This document shows, piece after piece, positions 34,651 to 43,347 of a DNA stretch of 64,000 nt (positions are counted from its first letter, which is position 1; the number at the start of each line of letters is the position of its first letter). Under the pieces are notes generated by a model, which was given only the letters and a program-made list of their open reading frames with translations, was not told the origin of the DNA and did no database searches. The stretch comes from Streptomyces sp. CB02261 (GTDB taxonomy: Bacteria; Actinomycetota; Actinomycetes; Streptomycetales; Streptomycetaceae), in contig NZ_LIVX01000012.1 of assembly GCF_001905665.1 (NCBI RefSeq), positions 206,936-270,935 of the forward strand. The letters are read 5' to 3'. Position numbers and translations under genes: made by a program.

Positions 34651-35949
34651 ATGTCTGCGAACCCTCCGAAGAAGGACCACCGCCGCGCGGTCGCCGCCAC
34701 CGTCGTCGGCAACTTCATCGAATCCTTCGACTGGCTCGGCTACGGCCTGTTCGCGCCGCTGTTCGCCGCTCAGTTCTTCCCCTCTGACAACGCCCTCACC
34801 TCCCTCCTCGGCGTCTTCGCCGTCCTCGGCGTCGGCGTCCTCATGCGCCCGCTCGGTGGCATCCTCCTCGGCCGCTACGCCGACCGCCGCGGCCGCCGCC
34901 CCGCTCTCATGCTCGCCATCTCCCTCATGGCGGGCGGATCGCTCCTCATCGGCCTCACCCCGGGCCACGCCCACATAGGCCTGCTCGCTCCCGTAATGTT
35001 GCTCCTCGCCCGCATGGCGCAGGGCATCTCCCACGGCGGCGAATGGCCCGCGGCGACCACCTACCTCATGGAGGTCGCCCCCGATCACCGCAAGTCCACC
35101 TACGGCAGCCTGTTCTCGCTCACCACCTGCGCGGGCGCGTTCACCGCCTCCCTCCTCGGCGGCATCCTCACCGCCGCCCTCGGCCCGGCCACGATGGCCG
35201 ACTGGGGCTGGCGGGTGCCGTTCCTCGTCGGCGGCCTGCTCGGCCTTGTCCTGCTCATCCTGCGCAGCCGCCTCGCCGAGACCGAGGTCTTCGAACGCGA
35301 AGTCCGCACCCGCCGCGACCGCGGCTCGCTGCGCCAGGTCCTGTCCACCCACCGCCGCCAGGTGCTGCTCGCCGTCCTGCTGGTCGCGGGCAGCGGCGCC
35401 GTCGGCGGCACCTGGCCGTCGGTCGTCCCCGCGCTCGGTGGCCGCCTCGCCGCGCCCGGCACCATGCTCTGGGCCGTGGTAACCGCCACGGCGCTGATGA
35501 TGGTCCTCAACGTGCCGATCGGCCTGCTCGCCGACAAGATCGGCGCCACCCGCCTCCTGGTCGGCTCGGGCGTGCTGTTCTCCGTGACCGGCTCCGTCTC
35601 GTACCTGACGATGACCGGCACGTTCACCAGCCTGCTCTTCGCGTACGGCTCCGGCGTGGTCTACCTGGTCTGCGTGACCACGGTCCTGCCCAAGCTGCTC
35701 ACCGAGATCTTCCCGGCGCGGAACCGGGCCCTGGGCGTCGGCCTGCCGAACGCCGTCACCGGCGCCGTCCTCGGCGCCATCGGCCCCGCCGCCGCGACCT
35801 ACGCCGCCGAGCAGGACGCCGACGGCTGGTTCATCGCGGGGGTCATGGCCGCGGTGCTGCTGTCGATCCCAGCCACCCTGCTGGCCCGCCGCACGCCCCG
35901 CCCCGCCACACCCGCCCTCGACCGCTCGGGCCTCACGCTCGTACGGTGA
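34651..35949 (+). CDS. MFS transporter, metabolite:H+ symporter-like, copy A
   Basis: 432 residues with 12 predicted membrane segments. Signature motifs include MRPLGGILLGRYADRRGRRPAL between segments 2 and 3 (written here in part: RPLGGILLGRYADRRGR) and GGEWPAATTYLMEVAPDH, characteristic of the MHS family that imports dicarboxylates, aromatic acids or betaines. It is about 80 percent similar by eye to the copy at 49436. Both copies follow a CMD gene, so the pair is a functional unit. Confidence 0.88.
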   Translation: MSANPPKKDHRRAVAATVVGNFIESFDWLGYGLFAPLFAAQFFPSDNALTSLLGVFAVLGVGVLMRPLGGILLGRYADRRGRRPALMLAISLMAGGSLLIGLTPGHAHIGLLAPVMLLLARMAQGISHGGEWPAATTYLMEVAPDHRKSTYGSLFSLTTCAGAFTASLLGGILTAALGPATMADWGWRVPFLVGGLLGLVLLILRSRLAETEVFEREVRTRRDRGSLRQVLSTHRRQVLLAVLLVAGSGAVGGTWPSVVPALGGRLAAPGTMLWAVVTATALMMVLNVPIGLLADKIGATRLLVGSGVLFSVTGSVSYLTMTGTFTSLLFAYGSGVVYLVCVTTVLPKLLTEIFPARNRALGVGLPNAVTGAVLGAIGPAAATYAAEQDADGWFIAGVMAAVLLSIPATLLARRTPRPATPALDRSGLTLVR

Positions 35950-35954
35950 GACAC

Positions 35955-35987
35955 CGGTCCCGGCCCTCGACGAGGGGACCGGGACCG
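35955..35987. terminator. Hairpin between convergent genes
   Basis: cggtcccggccctcg (35955-35969) pairs with cgaggggaccgggaccg (35971-35987) with one bulge. It sits between the MFS gene and the convergent multicopper oxidase gene. Confidence 0.65.
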
Positions 35988-36013
35988 ACAACGGCACCGC
36001 CTCCGGCGCCGCG

Positions 36014-37525
36014 TCAGACGATCTCCATCTGCGCCATCATCCCGATGTCGCTGTGCTCCTGCAGATGGCAGTGGTACAGGTAACGGCCCTTGTAGCCGCT
36101 GAACGTGGCCTGCACCCGCACCGTCTCACCCGGCCGCACCAGCACCGTGTCCTTCAGCCCGTTCTCGCCCGGCAGCGGCGGCTTGCCGTCCCGGTCGAGC
36201 ACCCGGAACGGCACCAGGTGCATGTGGAAGGTGTGGTTGACCGGGCCGAACGGAGTGTCGGCGGGATCGGTGTTCGTGACCCGCCATATCTCGGTAGTGC
36301 CCTCCCCGATCCGAGTGTCGACCCGGTTCGGGTCGAACGTCTTGTCGTTGATGGCGAACTCCTCGCCCGACGGCGAGAACGACAGCTTCACATCCCGTTC
36401 GACCGTCGCGGCCGGCAGCGCGGGCAGTTCACGCAGCCGTCCCGGAACCCGGCTGGAGTCGAAGGCCCGACGGGTCACGTCGAACCGCATTACCGGCTCG
36501 TTGGCGCCGCCGAACACATCGTTGAGGACCAGCTTGCTACCGACGGCCTGTGCCGAGAAGTCCACCACGATCTCGACCCGCTCACCCGGCACGATCATGA
36601 TCTTCTTTCGGGGCAGCGGCTCCGGCAGCAGCCCGCCGTCTGAGGCGATCTGCACCATGTCCAGACCGCCCAGGTCCAGCTCGATGGTGCGGTGCAGCGT
36701 TGCGTTGAGCACCCGGAACCGGTACTTGCGCGCGTCCACCGGGAAGTAGGGCTTCTGCCGCCCGTTGACGTGCAGCGTCGTCGGCAGTGGGCTCGGCTCG
36801 AAGATCATGCCGCCGTTCTCGTCGAAACGCGCGTCACGGATCATGATCGGCACGTCGTACGCGCCCCGGGGCAGCCTCAGCGCCGCCTCGTCCCGGCCCT
36901 CGATCAGATAGAACCCGGCCAGCCCCCGGTACACGTGCTCGGCTTCCCTGGAACACGTGTGGTCGTGGTACCAGAGCGTCGCGCCCTGCTGCCGGTTCGG
37001 GTAGTCGAAGACCCGGGACGTGCCCGGCTCGAGCAGATCCATCGGAAAGCCATCGCTGCCCGGCGGCACGTGCCCGCCGTGCAGGTGCACAGTCGCCGCC
37101 CGGTCGAGCCGGTTGACGTACCGTACTTTCACCCGACGACCGGCCTTGGCGCGGATCGTCGGGCCGATGAACTGCCCACCGAAGGTGAGCACCGGTGTGG
37201 GACGGCCCGGGAAGAACTCCGCCTTCGCGTGCTGCATCGGCAGCTCGTACATATCGGTGTCACCGAACGACGACACCGGCCTGAGCACCCGCGGCACCGG
37301 CAGTTTCTCCGAGAACGCCGTGTAGGGCGGAGGCGTACTGGTGCCCGCCGTCGGCTCGGCCGTCACCGTCGCCGCCCCGCCCCCGTGATGAGCGTGAGGG
37401 TCGGAGACCGCAGCGGCCGACGTGCCTGCCTCGGCACCCACCGCGCTCTGTCCCCACCACAGCAGCGCGCCACCCGCGGTCGCCACACCGCCGCCCATCG
37501 CCAGCAACCGCCTTCTGTTCAGCAT
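36014..37525 (-). CDS. Multicopper oxidase (CotA/phenoxazinone synthase/bilirubin oxidase-like), Tat-exported
   Basis: 503 residues. The N-terminus MLNRRRLLAMGGG followed by a hydrophobic stretch is a twin-arginine signal. Four copper-binding motifs are visible in order: HLHGGH, WYHDHTC, HTFHMHLVPF and YHCHLQEHSDIGMM, the last carrying the type 1 copper Cys, His and axial Met. It oxidises phenols, aminophenols or metals with O2 outside the membrane. A His-rich stretch AHHGGG follows the signal. The gene is divergent from the repeat protein at 37822 by 296 bases. Its substrate is unknown. Confidence 0.9.
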   Translation of the reverse strand: MLNRRRLLAMGGGVATAGGALLWWGQSAVGAEAGTSAAAVSDPHAHHGGGAATVTAEPTAGTSTPPPYTAFSEKLPVPRVLRPVSSFGDTDMYELPMQHAKAEFFPGRPTPVLTFGGQFIGPTIRAKAGRRVKVRYVNRLDRAATVHLHGGHVPPGSDGFPMDLLEPGTSRVFDYPNRQQGATLWYHDHTCSREAEHVYRGLAGFYLIEGRDEAALRLPRGAYDVPIMIRDARFDENGGMIFEPSPLPTTLHVNGRQKPYFPVDARKYRFRVLNATLHRTIELDLGGLDMVQIASDGGLLPEPLPRKKIMIVPGERVEIVVDFSAQAVGSKLVLNDVFGGANEPVMRFDVTRRAFDSSRVPGRLRELPALPAATVERDVKLSFSPSGEEFAINDKTFDPNRVDTRIGEGTTEIWRVTNTDPADTPFGPVNHTFHMHLVPFRVLDRDGKPPLPGENGLKDTVLVRPGETVRVQATFSGYKGRYLYHCHLQEHSDIGMMAQMEIV

Positions 37526-37821
37526 CTGTTCCCCAATTCGGTGCGAGCCGGAAGAGGCGACCGTCCGGCCCGCCGGCAACACCCGCAAGGAAGAGCCACC
37601 CATTCCTGGGCCGAACGGAAATCCGCTCATCGATCCTGGTGGCGACCAGCCTCGCCGGGCATCTTCACGTGTGCTGCGTCCGGCGCCATGGCAAGGGGGC
37701 TTTGGCGGCACGCAGCCGCCGGAGCCCCACAGGACACCTCCTGCCGCGCCGTCACCGCGAACCGCGCCGACTGTGCCAAGTCGGGCCTCCACCCCGCCCT
37801 GCCGCCTGGCACGATGGCCCC
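37526..37821. promoter_or_regulatory. Divergent promoter region
   Basis: 296 bases between the multicopper oxidase and the repeat protein. No gene is supported. Promoters for both directions should lie here; no operator was recognised. Confidence 0.35.
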
Positions 37822-38118
37822 ATGACCCTGCCACGCCCCCGCGGATCGTTCCTCTCGATCGGCTCGAAGGAATCGATCCTCTCCATCGGCTCCGTCGGCT
37901 CCGTCCTGTCCATCGGCTCCGTAGGCAGTGTCCTCTCGATCGGCTCGGTGGGCAGCGTCCTGTCCGCCGGCTCGATCGGTTCCGCCTTCTCCCTCCTCTC
38001 CACCGCCTCCTGGCTGAGCACGGGCTCCCTGCTCTCCGCTCAGTCCCGCTGGTCGGTCCTCTGCGTGCGCGCCCACCACGGCTTCCGCACCGCGAACCGA
38101 GCGCGGCCTCAAGCCTGA
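37822..38118 (+). CDS. Ser/Gly/Ile nonapeptide-repeat protein
   Basis: 98 residues. Residues 10-60 are made of near-perfect repeats of the nonapeptide IGSVGSVLS (also IGSKESILS and AGSIGSAFS), encoded by 27-base DNA repeats at about 37855-37990. The tail (LLSAQSRWSVLCVRAHHG) is not repetitive. A regular hydrophobic/Ser-Gly pattern of this kind suits a beta-solenoid or an amyloid-like surface. No signal peptide is visible. Function unknown. Confidence 0.6.
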   Translation: MTLPRPRGSFLSIGSKESILSIGSVGSVLSIGSVGSVLSIGSVGSVLSAGSIGSAFSLLSTASWLSTGSLLSAQSRWSVLCVRAHHGFRTANRARPQA

Positions 38119-38254
38119 GCAGGCCCAGGCTCCCGAGAGCCGGCCGCCCCGTGCGACACCCTGCCGGGGCCGGCCGGGGGCGGCGGACGCCGATGTCCTC
38201 AGTGGCTCGCCTTTTTGCACGTGACTGCGACAGGTTCCGTGACCCAGTGGCTTC

Positions 38255-38845
38255 ATGTGTGGCCGCTACACCTCGACCCGTGGTCCCGAGGACCTGGCCC
38301 AGCTCTTCCAGGTCACCGACTGGAGCCCTGTTGAGACGCTGGCGCCCAGATGGAACGTCGCGCCGACCGACGAGGTCTACGCGGTCCTCGAACGCACCGC
38401 TCGGGACGACGGCGACGGGGTACTACGTCAGCTGCGGGCGCTGCGCTGGGGCCTGGTGCCGTCGTGGGCGAAGGACCCGAAGGTCGGCTCCTGGATGATC
38501 AACGCCCGCGTCGAGACCGTGCACGAGAAGCCCGCCTACCGAGGCGCCTTCGCCAAACGCCGCTGCCTGCTGCCCGCCGACGGCTTCTACGAATGGGAGC
38601 CGGCGAAGGACGAGGCGACGGGCAAGACCTACAAGCAGCCGTACTTCATCCACCCCGCCGACGGTCAGGTGATGGCCATGGCGGGACTCTATGAGTACTG
38701 GCGCAGCCCTGACATCACCAGCGACGACGACCCCGACGCCTGGCTGACGACCTGCACGATCATCACCACCGAGGCCACCGACGCGGCCGGCCGCGTACAC
38801 CCCCGCATGCCATTCGCCCTCACCCCGGATCACTACGACGCCTGA
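38255..38845 (+). CDS. SRAP-domain protein (YedK/HMCES-like), truncated by in-frame TGA
   Basis: 196 residues. The protein starts MCGRYTST, so Cys2 is the residue that crosslinks abasic sites in single-stranded DNA; WNVAPTDEV, RWGLVPSWAKD, NARVETVHEKPAYR, LPADGFYEW and HPRMPFALTPDHYDA are all family segments. After HYDA intact homologues normally continue with WLDP; here TGA replaces the expected TGG and LDPS follows in frame. The last 30-50 residues of a normal SRAP protein are therefore missing. The catalytic core (Cys2, Asn, Glu, His) is kept, so activity is possible but uncertain. Confidence 0.85.
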   Translation: MCGRYTSTRGPEDLAQLFQVTDWSPVETLAPRWNVAPTDEVYAVLERTARDDGDGVLRQLRALRWGLVPSWAKDPKVGSWMINARVETVHEKPAYRGAFAKRRCLLPADGFYEWEPAKDEATGKTYKQPYFIHPADGQVMAMAGLYEYWRSPDITSDDDPDAWLTTCTIITTEATDAAGRVHPRMPFALTPDHYDA

Positions 38846-39598
38846 CTCGACCCGAGCGACCGTGGCCCCCGCTTTGCCGGCTTCTCCCGCTCGTTCAGCG
38901 GCGGCAGGTGGCGCGGGGGCCCAGGCCCTCTTCGTCGTGCCAATCAGGATCAAGTCCTGGATTTACTTCTCCGGGGCGAGGTCGGCGAGCTCGCCGTCGA
39001 TCGCCTGCTGCCTGAAACGGGGTGCGCCGTACGCGTAGCCGCCCTGCCGCCCTTGATGGTGCGGCTGTCGCAGGCGCTTGCGGATGAGGCTGCGGTCGAG
39101 CTGGTGCCACCCACAGGTGCCCCGTCTTCCGCTATATCCCTGGCGGACGACGGGGCACCTCCATGTGAGGCCCGGAGGGAAGCCTTCGGCCCGCACCCCC
39201 GAAGACGCTGAGGTGCGGGCCGAGGACCAGGGCGTACCCCGCCAAGTCAGCCTGATCATCGTCCGCAACGACGAGCGCAACGCCGCCGCCAGCCACCTGG
39301 GTGCAGGCCGTCGAAGACCTCACCACGAAGCAGGACGTCGTCATCATCGCCGGCGACCCCACCTCTTCCGAAGCCCGCAGCCTCCACCTCACCAAGGCAT
39401 GGGCGGCCACCAGCTTCCACGAGGACGAGGACGAAGACCCCGAGGCCATCGCCCTTGCCTTGCCGACATCGCCGGCAAGTAGCACAACGACGGAGGACCG
39501 GGCGCGCCGCCCGCGCCCTCAGCACCCGGCGTGCCCAGCCCGTTCCCCGTTCGGGGCCCGCGCCGTGACCCGCGGATGCCTGGACACGTTCTCCGGCC
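38846..39598. other. Region of gene debris without an intact gene
   Basis: About 750 bases. After the SRAP frame stops, short coding-like fragments appear in several frames: MVRLSQALADEAAVELV (near 39056, plus) and, near 39301, VQAVEDLTTKQDVVIIAGD and SSEARSLHLTKAWAATSF. None has a full domain or a good start. I read the region as remains of one or more genes after rearrangement. Confidence 0.4.
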
Positions 39599-39856
39599 AT
39601 GCGAAAGATCATCACGTGCGGCCTGCTGGCCGCCGCGGCCCTCTCCGCCGCCACGCCCGCCTTCGCCGACAACGACAGCAACTTCGGCAGCGGGGTCAAA
39701 GCCGCGAACAACTGGAACTTCACCGCCGCCGCCGTGTGCCTCCAGGAACTCGCCGTCGTACCCGCCCTGAGCGACTGGACCGGCAACCACCAGAACAACT
39801 GCGCCAACGGCAACGTCATCGACCACGCCACCGGCACCTTGCCCCTGGGGCACTGA
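39599..39856 (+). CDS. Small secreted protein
   Basis: 85 residues. MRKIITCGLLAAAALSAATPAFA is a clear signal peptide (23 residues, cut after AFA). The mature part is rich in Asn and has two cysteines (VCLQE and NCAN) that may pair. Its pattern NNWNFTAAAVCLQEL is one I associate with small secreted Streptomyces proteins of unknown role, possibly surface related. No strong ribosome site was seen. Confidence 0.7.
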   Translation: MRKIITCGLLAAAALSAATPAFADNDSNFGSGVKAANNWNFTAAAVCLQELAVVPALSDWTGNHQNNCANGNVIDHATGTLPLGH

Positions 39857-39999
39857 CCAGCAGCACCCCTACGAAGAGCCCCGCCGGAGGCCCGAACCTC
39901 CGGCTGGGTGAGCCCTACGTCCCGAGACTCAGGCACAGGCGCCGTCCGAGGCGTCCCACGGACGTAGGTCTGGGGGGCGCGGTTGCGTTTCTGGTCCGG
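39857..39999. other. Intergenic stretch
   Basis: 143 bases with no gene. cccgccggaggcccgaacctccgg near 39880 forms a short stem (cggagg/cctccg), possibly the terminator of the secreted protein gene. Confidence 0.35.
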
Positions 40000-40207
40000 C
40001 TACGGGGCGGGGGTGTAGTGGACGACGGTGGTCTCGCAGGCCTCCGCGTACACCTTCAGGGCGTCGGCCTCGGCCTGGTCCGCGGCCAGGCCCCAGCGCA
40101 GCTTCGTGGCCGTCCACTCGCCGATGTAGCGGCACTGCGCCTCGGGCAGCGGCGGCATCCATTCGGCCGGGTCCCGGTCGGCCTTGGCCCGGTTCGACCA
40201 CCATGTG
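40000..40207 (-). pseudogene. C-terminal remnant of a secreted HNH nuclease
   Basis: Minus-strand frame reads WSNRAKADRDPAEWMPP, then QCRYIGEWTATKLRWGL and stops after YTPAP. This is the usual C-terminal end of Streptomyces HNH (DUF1524/GmrSD-like) nucleases, where N and K residues follow the HNH site. A stop lies immediately upstream (TGA at about 40212-40214) and the HNH core is absent, so only about 65 residues survive. Confidence 0.7.
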
Positions 40208-40351
40208 GATCATTCCGCCGACACCTGCCCTGGGCCGGGGACCAGAGCGCCTGGAGCAGCAGAGCGGCCGAGAGCCCGTACCCGCCCTCGAGGCCGGCGG
40301 GAGTGCCGAATCGGCTGACAGCTCCACCGGCCCGGACCTAGCGTTTCCGGT
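40208..40351. other. Upstream region of the 40352 gene
   Basis: 144 bases; no ribosome site matches well. No other signal recognised. Confidence 0.3.
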
Positions 40352-41074
40352 ATGACCGAGATTCCCGATGTCCTCTCGCCGCGCGATGAAGCCCGGCTGG
40401 AACTCTCCTCGCGGGCCCGGATGCTCGCCGAACGGGCCGCCGCCCTGGTCCCGGTCGCGGTCGACCCCAAGCCCGGGGACCTGATCACCCAAGCGACCAC
40501 GCTTCAGGCGCTGGTTCAGGACCTGCTTCGCGCAGCCGTCGTGGCAGAGCGGGAGCAGGGCCTGACCCCGGCCCGGATCGAGGAATTCACCGGGCGCCGG
40601 ACCTGGAACGAGGCCGTACTGCAGTGGGCGCGCGACCTCCGGCGCAACCGCAGCGGCATGCCCGCCCCGGCGCTCGCCGAGAGCCTCGACGCATGGGCCG
40701 CGGAACAGACCCCCGGCACGCCCCGCCCGGTCACCGACGGGCTGGACGCGACCCGCTTCCCCGGCTCGGTGCAGTACGAGGCACATCAGCGGGCCCGCGC
40801 CGAGCACCTCCACACGGCCCTGGCCAAAGCCGTTCAGGAGCGCGCGGACGCGTGGGAGGACCTCAACGCGCTGGCCGACGACGATGACGCCGGCGTCGAC
40901 CATCCCGTCAACGTACGGGTCGTCGCCGTGTGCAGGAACCTGGCCGAGATCTACCGGGACCTCGCCCTGGCCGAACCCACCTTCTGCCACGAATACGAGG
41001 CCGAGGCCCACAACTTCAGCCGCGCGGCAGACCGCTTCGCCGAGCACGGGCCGCTCGGCTACCCGGCAGAGTAG
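40352..41074 (+). CDS. Helical protein of unknown function
   Basis: 240 residues, rich in Ala, Glu and Arg. The stretch LTPARIEEFTGRRTWNEAVLQW has the look of a helix-turn-helix, and LQALVQDLLRAAVVAEREQG precedes it, as in actinobacterial proteins that carry a resolvase-like HTH. The second half is a long helical domain. No catalytic motif. Common around mobile DNA in Streptomyces in my experience, but not a named family. Confidence 0.6.
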   Translation: MTEIPDVLSPRDEARLELSSRARMLAERAAALVPVAVDPKPGDLITQATTLQALVQDLLRAAVVAEREQGLTPARIEEFTGRRTWNEAVLQWARDLRRNRSGMPAPALAESLDAWAAEQTPGTPRPVTDGLDATRFPGSVQYEAHQRARAEHLHTALAKAVQERADAWEDLNALADDDDAGVDHPVNVRVVAVCRNLAEIYRDLALAEPTFCHEYEAEAHNFSRAADRFAEHGPLGYPAE

Positions 41075-41219
41075 AACCGCTCACGATCGTCCTCTCACGG
41101 GACCGTCCGCCGGGCGGCCGCGACCTCGACGCGGGTCAAAGCCGCGCGGAGCTCGACCCGTCCAGGTGGTCCGGGCGGTGCTCCCGACTCCACCACCGTC
41201 AAGGAGCGTTCTGGCGGGC

Positions 41220-41417
41220 ATGGAACCGATTGACCCCATTCACGTCAGCGAGCCCGGCCTGATCGTCCTGGACCTCACCGCCACCGACGAAGCGACCCTC
41301 CAGGCAGCCGTCGAGCAACTCGGCCGGCACTGGGCGACCTCCGGGACACCACGGGTCCGGCGCGTCCCCGGAGAGCCGGGTGTGACCGCACGGCTCTACG
41401 CCGACCTGCGCCGCTGA
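41220..41417 (+). CDS. DUF6207-like small protein
   Basis: 65 residues, MEPIDPIHVSEPGLIVLDLT, with WATSGTPRVRRVPGEPGV and a final ADLRR. The HVSEPGL and VPGEPGV motifs are those I know from the Streptomyces family DUF6207. AAGGAG lies about 12 bases upstream of the ATG. Function unknown. Confidence 0.7.
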   Translation: MEPIDPIHVSEPGLIVLDLTATDEATLQAAVEQLGRHWATSGTPRVRRVPGEPGVTARLYADLRR

Positions 41418-41962
41418 CCCACAAGCCGCCTCTGCGGTCGGCTGTGCGCCAGCCCCGGGCTGGTCCCGGGCGGGCCCCGGCTTGTGCGGGCTGCTTGGTC
41501 GGACAGCCGGGTGTGGGTCGTGGGATCGGGGGCATGCGGGTGGTGAGCGCGTGGGACCGCTCTGGATATGCAGGGCCTGCCGACCCCCCTTCCGGCGGGC
41601 TCTTGGGTGGATGAACGGCCCGTACCGGGTGACGGTGCGGGCCGTTCGGCGCGTGTGCCGGGCGGCGCCGGATTGTGGAGCGGTAGCCCCCCGCCCCGCC
41701 TTCCCGGTATGCCTCGAGGTCCTCGTACGGGTTGCGGGGCTTGCCCATACCCGCGGCACCGGCCGTATTCAAGGCTTGCCCAGGGCCGCCCGAGGCTTGC
41801 CCTACCGAGAGAAGCACCAGGTCAGAAGTCCGCGAACTATTGAATGAGGTGTCCCCGCGGCCAAGAGTGCCGAGGAGTTGCGCGGCTAACCCCTTATCCC
41901 TTGAAAGCGCGGATCGCCGCGTCGACCGACCGGCCATCCCACACTCAACCAGGGGGACATCC
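41418..41962. other. Gene-poor stretch with a repeated 42-base sequence
   Basis: 545 bases. Positions 41500-41541 (cggacagccgggtgtgggtc and on) match 47433-47474 with about seven differences. A minus-strand frame around 41720-41600 contains RNPYEDLEAYREGGAGGYR, which is protein-like but has no clear start or stop pair; it may be debris. No other gene is supported. Confidence 0.4.
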
Positions 41963-42213
41963 ATGTCCGACTCGACCCAGCAGCCCACCGAGCAGTCCGT
42001 TGCGCAGCCCGTCCAGCAGCCCGCCCGGGAGCGGGCCGCGGAGCCCGCTGTGGCTTTTCTACGTCGCCACGGAGCGGTGATCCTGCTCGCCCTGTTGTTC
42101 CTCGGCTACGTCCTGCACGACCGCCCGCCCTGCGCGAGACCATCGGCGCCCTCGCTACCGCGGCCTCGCCCGGCATCGCGCTGATGGCCCTGACCCTGCT
42201 CCGCCGCCGGTAG
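41963..42213 (+). pseudogene. Small two-segment membrane protein with a frameshift
   Basis: Begins MSDSTQQPTEQSVAQPVQQP with agggggacatcc as ribosome site, then a hydrophobic helix HGAVILLALLFLGYVLHD. At about 42120 the frame slips: the next frame continues LRETIGALATAASPGIALM then ALTLLRRR and a TAG at 42211-42213, which is a natural second membrane helix. A single-base change near gaccgcccgccctgcgcg would rejoin them. Either a sequencing artefact or a broken gene. Confidence 0.6.
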
Positions 42214-42290
42214 CCGGCCCCCATACCCGCGACCAGGGGGCGCGCCACCACGCGTGCCTCCGTCGCGGGTCGTGGGCGACGGGCCCGGCG

Positions 42291-42812
42291 TCACGTGCCG
42301 GTGAGCTTGTCGAAATCGGGGGCGTAGGCGGTCATCCAGTGCGGGTTAAGCCGGTAGTAGACGACCTCGCGGTTCCAGTCGAAGGCGTCGTCGTCGCCGT
42401 AGAAGTCCTTCAGGTAGGCGAGGAGTTCTTGCCAGTCGGCCGTGGTCTCGGCGTCCTCGGGGTTCAGCTCCTCCACCGTGCCGTGGGTGAACACGCCGAG
42501 ATCCTCGCCGCGCATGTGCGCGACGCTGGCGGCCGGACGGGCCGCGAGATGACGGGCCTTGGCGGCGTTGCGCGACGTGCCGAAGTGCCACCGGCCGTGC
42601 AGGAAGTGCCCGTCGGCGCCGCTGATCCGCGGTTCGCCCTTTGCGGTCACCGTGGAGAGGGCGAGCGTGCACATGCCGGTGAGGACCCCGGTGAGCTGCG
42701 CCGCCGTAATGGTGGAGCCCTCGACAATGGAGCGGAGGTGTGCGGTCGAGCCGGAGAGTGAGGAGTCGAGGAGGGACTGGAGCTTGTCGAGTTCTTCTGG
42801 GGTTTCGCGCAT
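42291..42812 (-). CDS. Pyridoxamine 5'-phosphate oxidase-like (FMN-binding split barrel) protein
   Basis: 173 residues from the ATG at 42812 (a longer start at 42854 is possible). TLALSTVTAKGEPRISGADG and WHFGTSRNAAKARHLAARP are typical of the split-barrel flavin/F420-binding family. Likely a small reductase or oxidase of unknown substrate. The ribosome site is weak at either start. Confidence 0.75.
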   Translation of the reverse strand: MRETPEELDKLQSLLDSSLSGSTAHLRSIVEGSTITAAQLTGVLTGMCTLALSTVTAKGEPRISGADGHFLHGRWHFGTSRNAAKARHLAARPAASVAHMRGEDLGVFTHGTVEELNPEDAETTADWQELLAYLKDFYGDDDAFDWNREVVYYRLNPHWMTAYAPDFDKLTGT

Positions 42813-43347
42813 ACGTCCATCGTCGGCCGTAAACCCGACACCCTTTGTCGTCATTGATGAAGCAGCGGCGAGGTTGCTCCGCGCGCGCCCGGGTACCCCT
42901 TCGCCCCAGTGCTAGGAGGGGCACTTCCGCTAGGCAGTTTCGTTTGGATCAGCGGGCGAGTTTCGATGCCGTTGGTGATCTTGAATTGGGTATCTACCGT
43001 GCTGCGCAGCAGATCTCCGCTTCGCGTGGCCCTGACGGCGTGTTGACCGACTCGGATGGTCCTCAGGATCGGAAGCTGGCATTGCGGCAGGCAGTGTCGG
43101 GCTCGGAGCCGGAACCGCGTGATCGCCCTCAAGATCGCCGAAACCATTCAAGATGCGCGCCAGGGACAGCTGGGGCTTGCGTCCCCCGTATGGGTGCATC
43201 TCTCATCTTTCCGGGTTGACGCCGTGTATCCGATGGAACATTGCACGTGAACCAGGGTGCGGAGCCGGTGTGGAGTCCCAGGCGATCACCGGTTCGCTTT
43301 CCCGTGGGTTCCCGCTCGCGGGACCACCGAGGAAAAGGCCCGCATCG
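42813..43347. other. Spacer with an IS-end remnant, upstream of the propeller protein
   Basis: About 535 bases. It contains the IS-like end described separately and otherwise short meaningless frames. GAGGAAAAGG at about 43328 serves the gene at 43348. No other gene is supported. Confidence 0.4.
42930..42959 (+). repeat. Solo IS5-type end
   Basis: CTAG followed by gcagtttcgtttggatcagc and gggcg. This matches the left terminus of the IS5-type element at 45346 with two differences, including the same CTAG target. No transposase follows, so it is a leftover end or a one-ended fragment. Confidence 0.75.
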
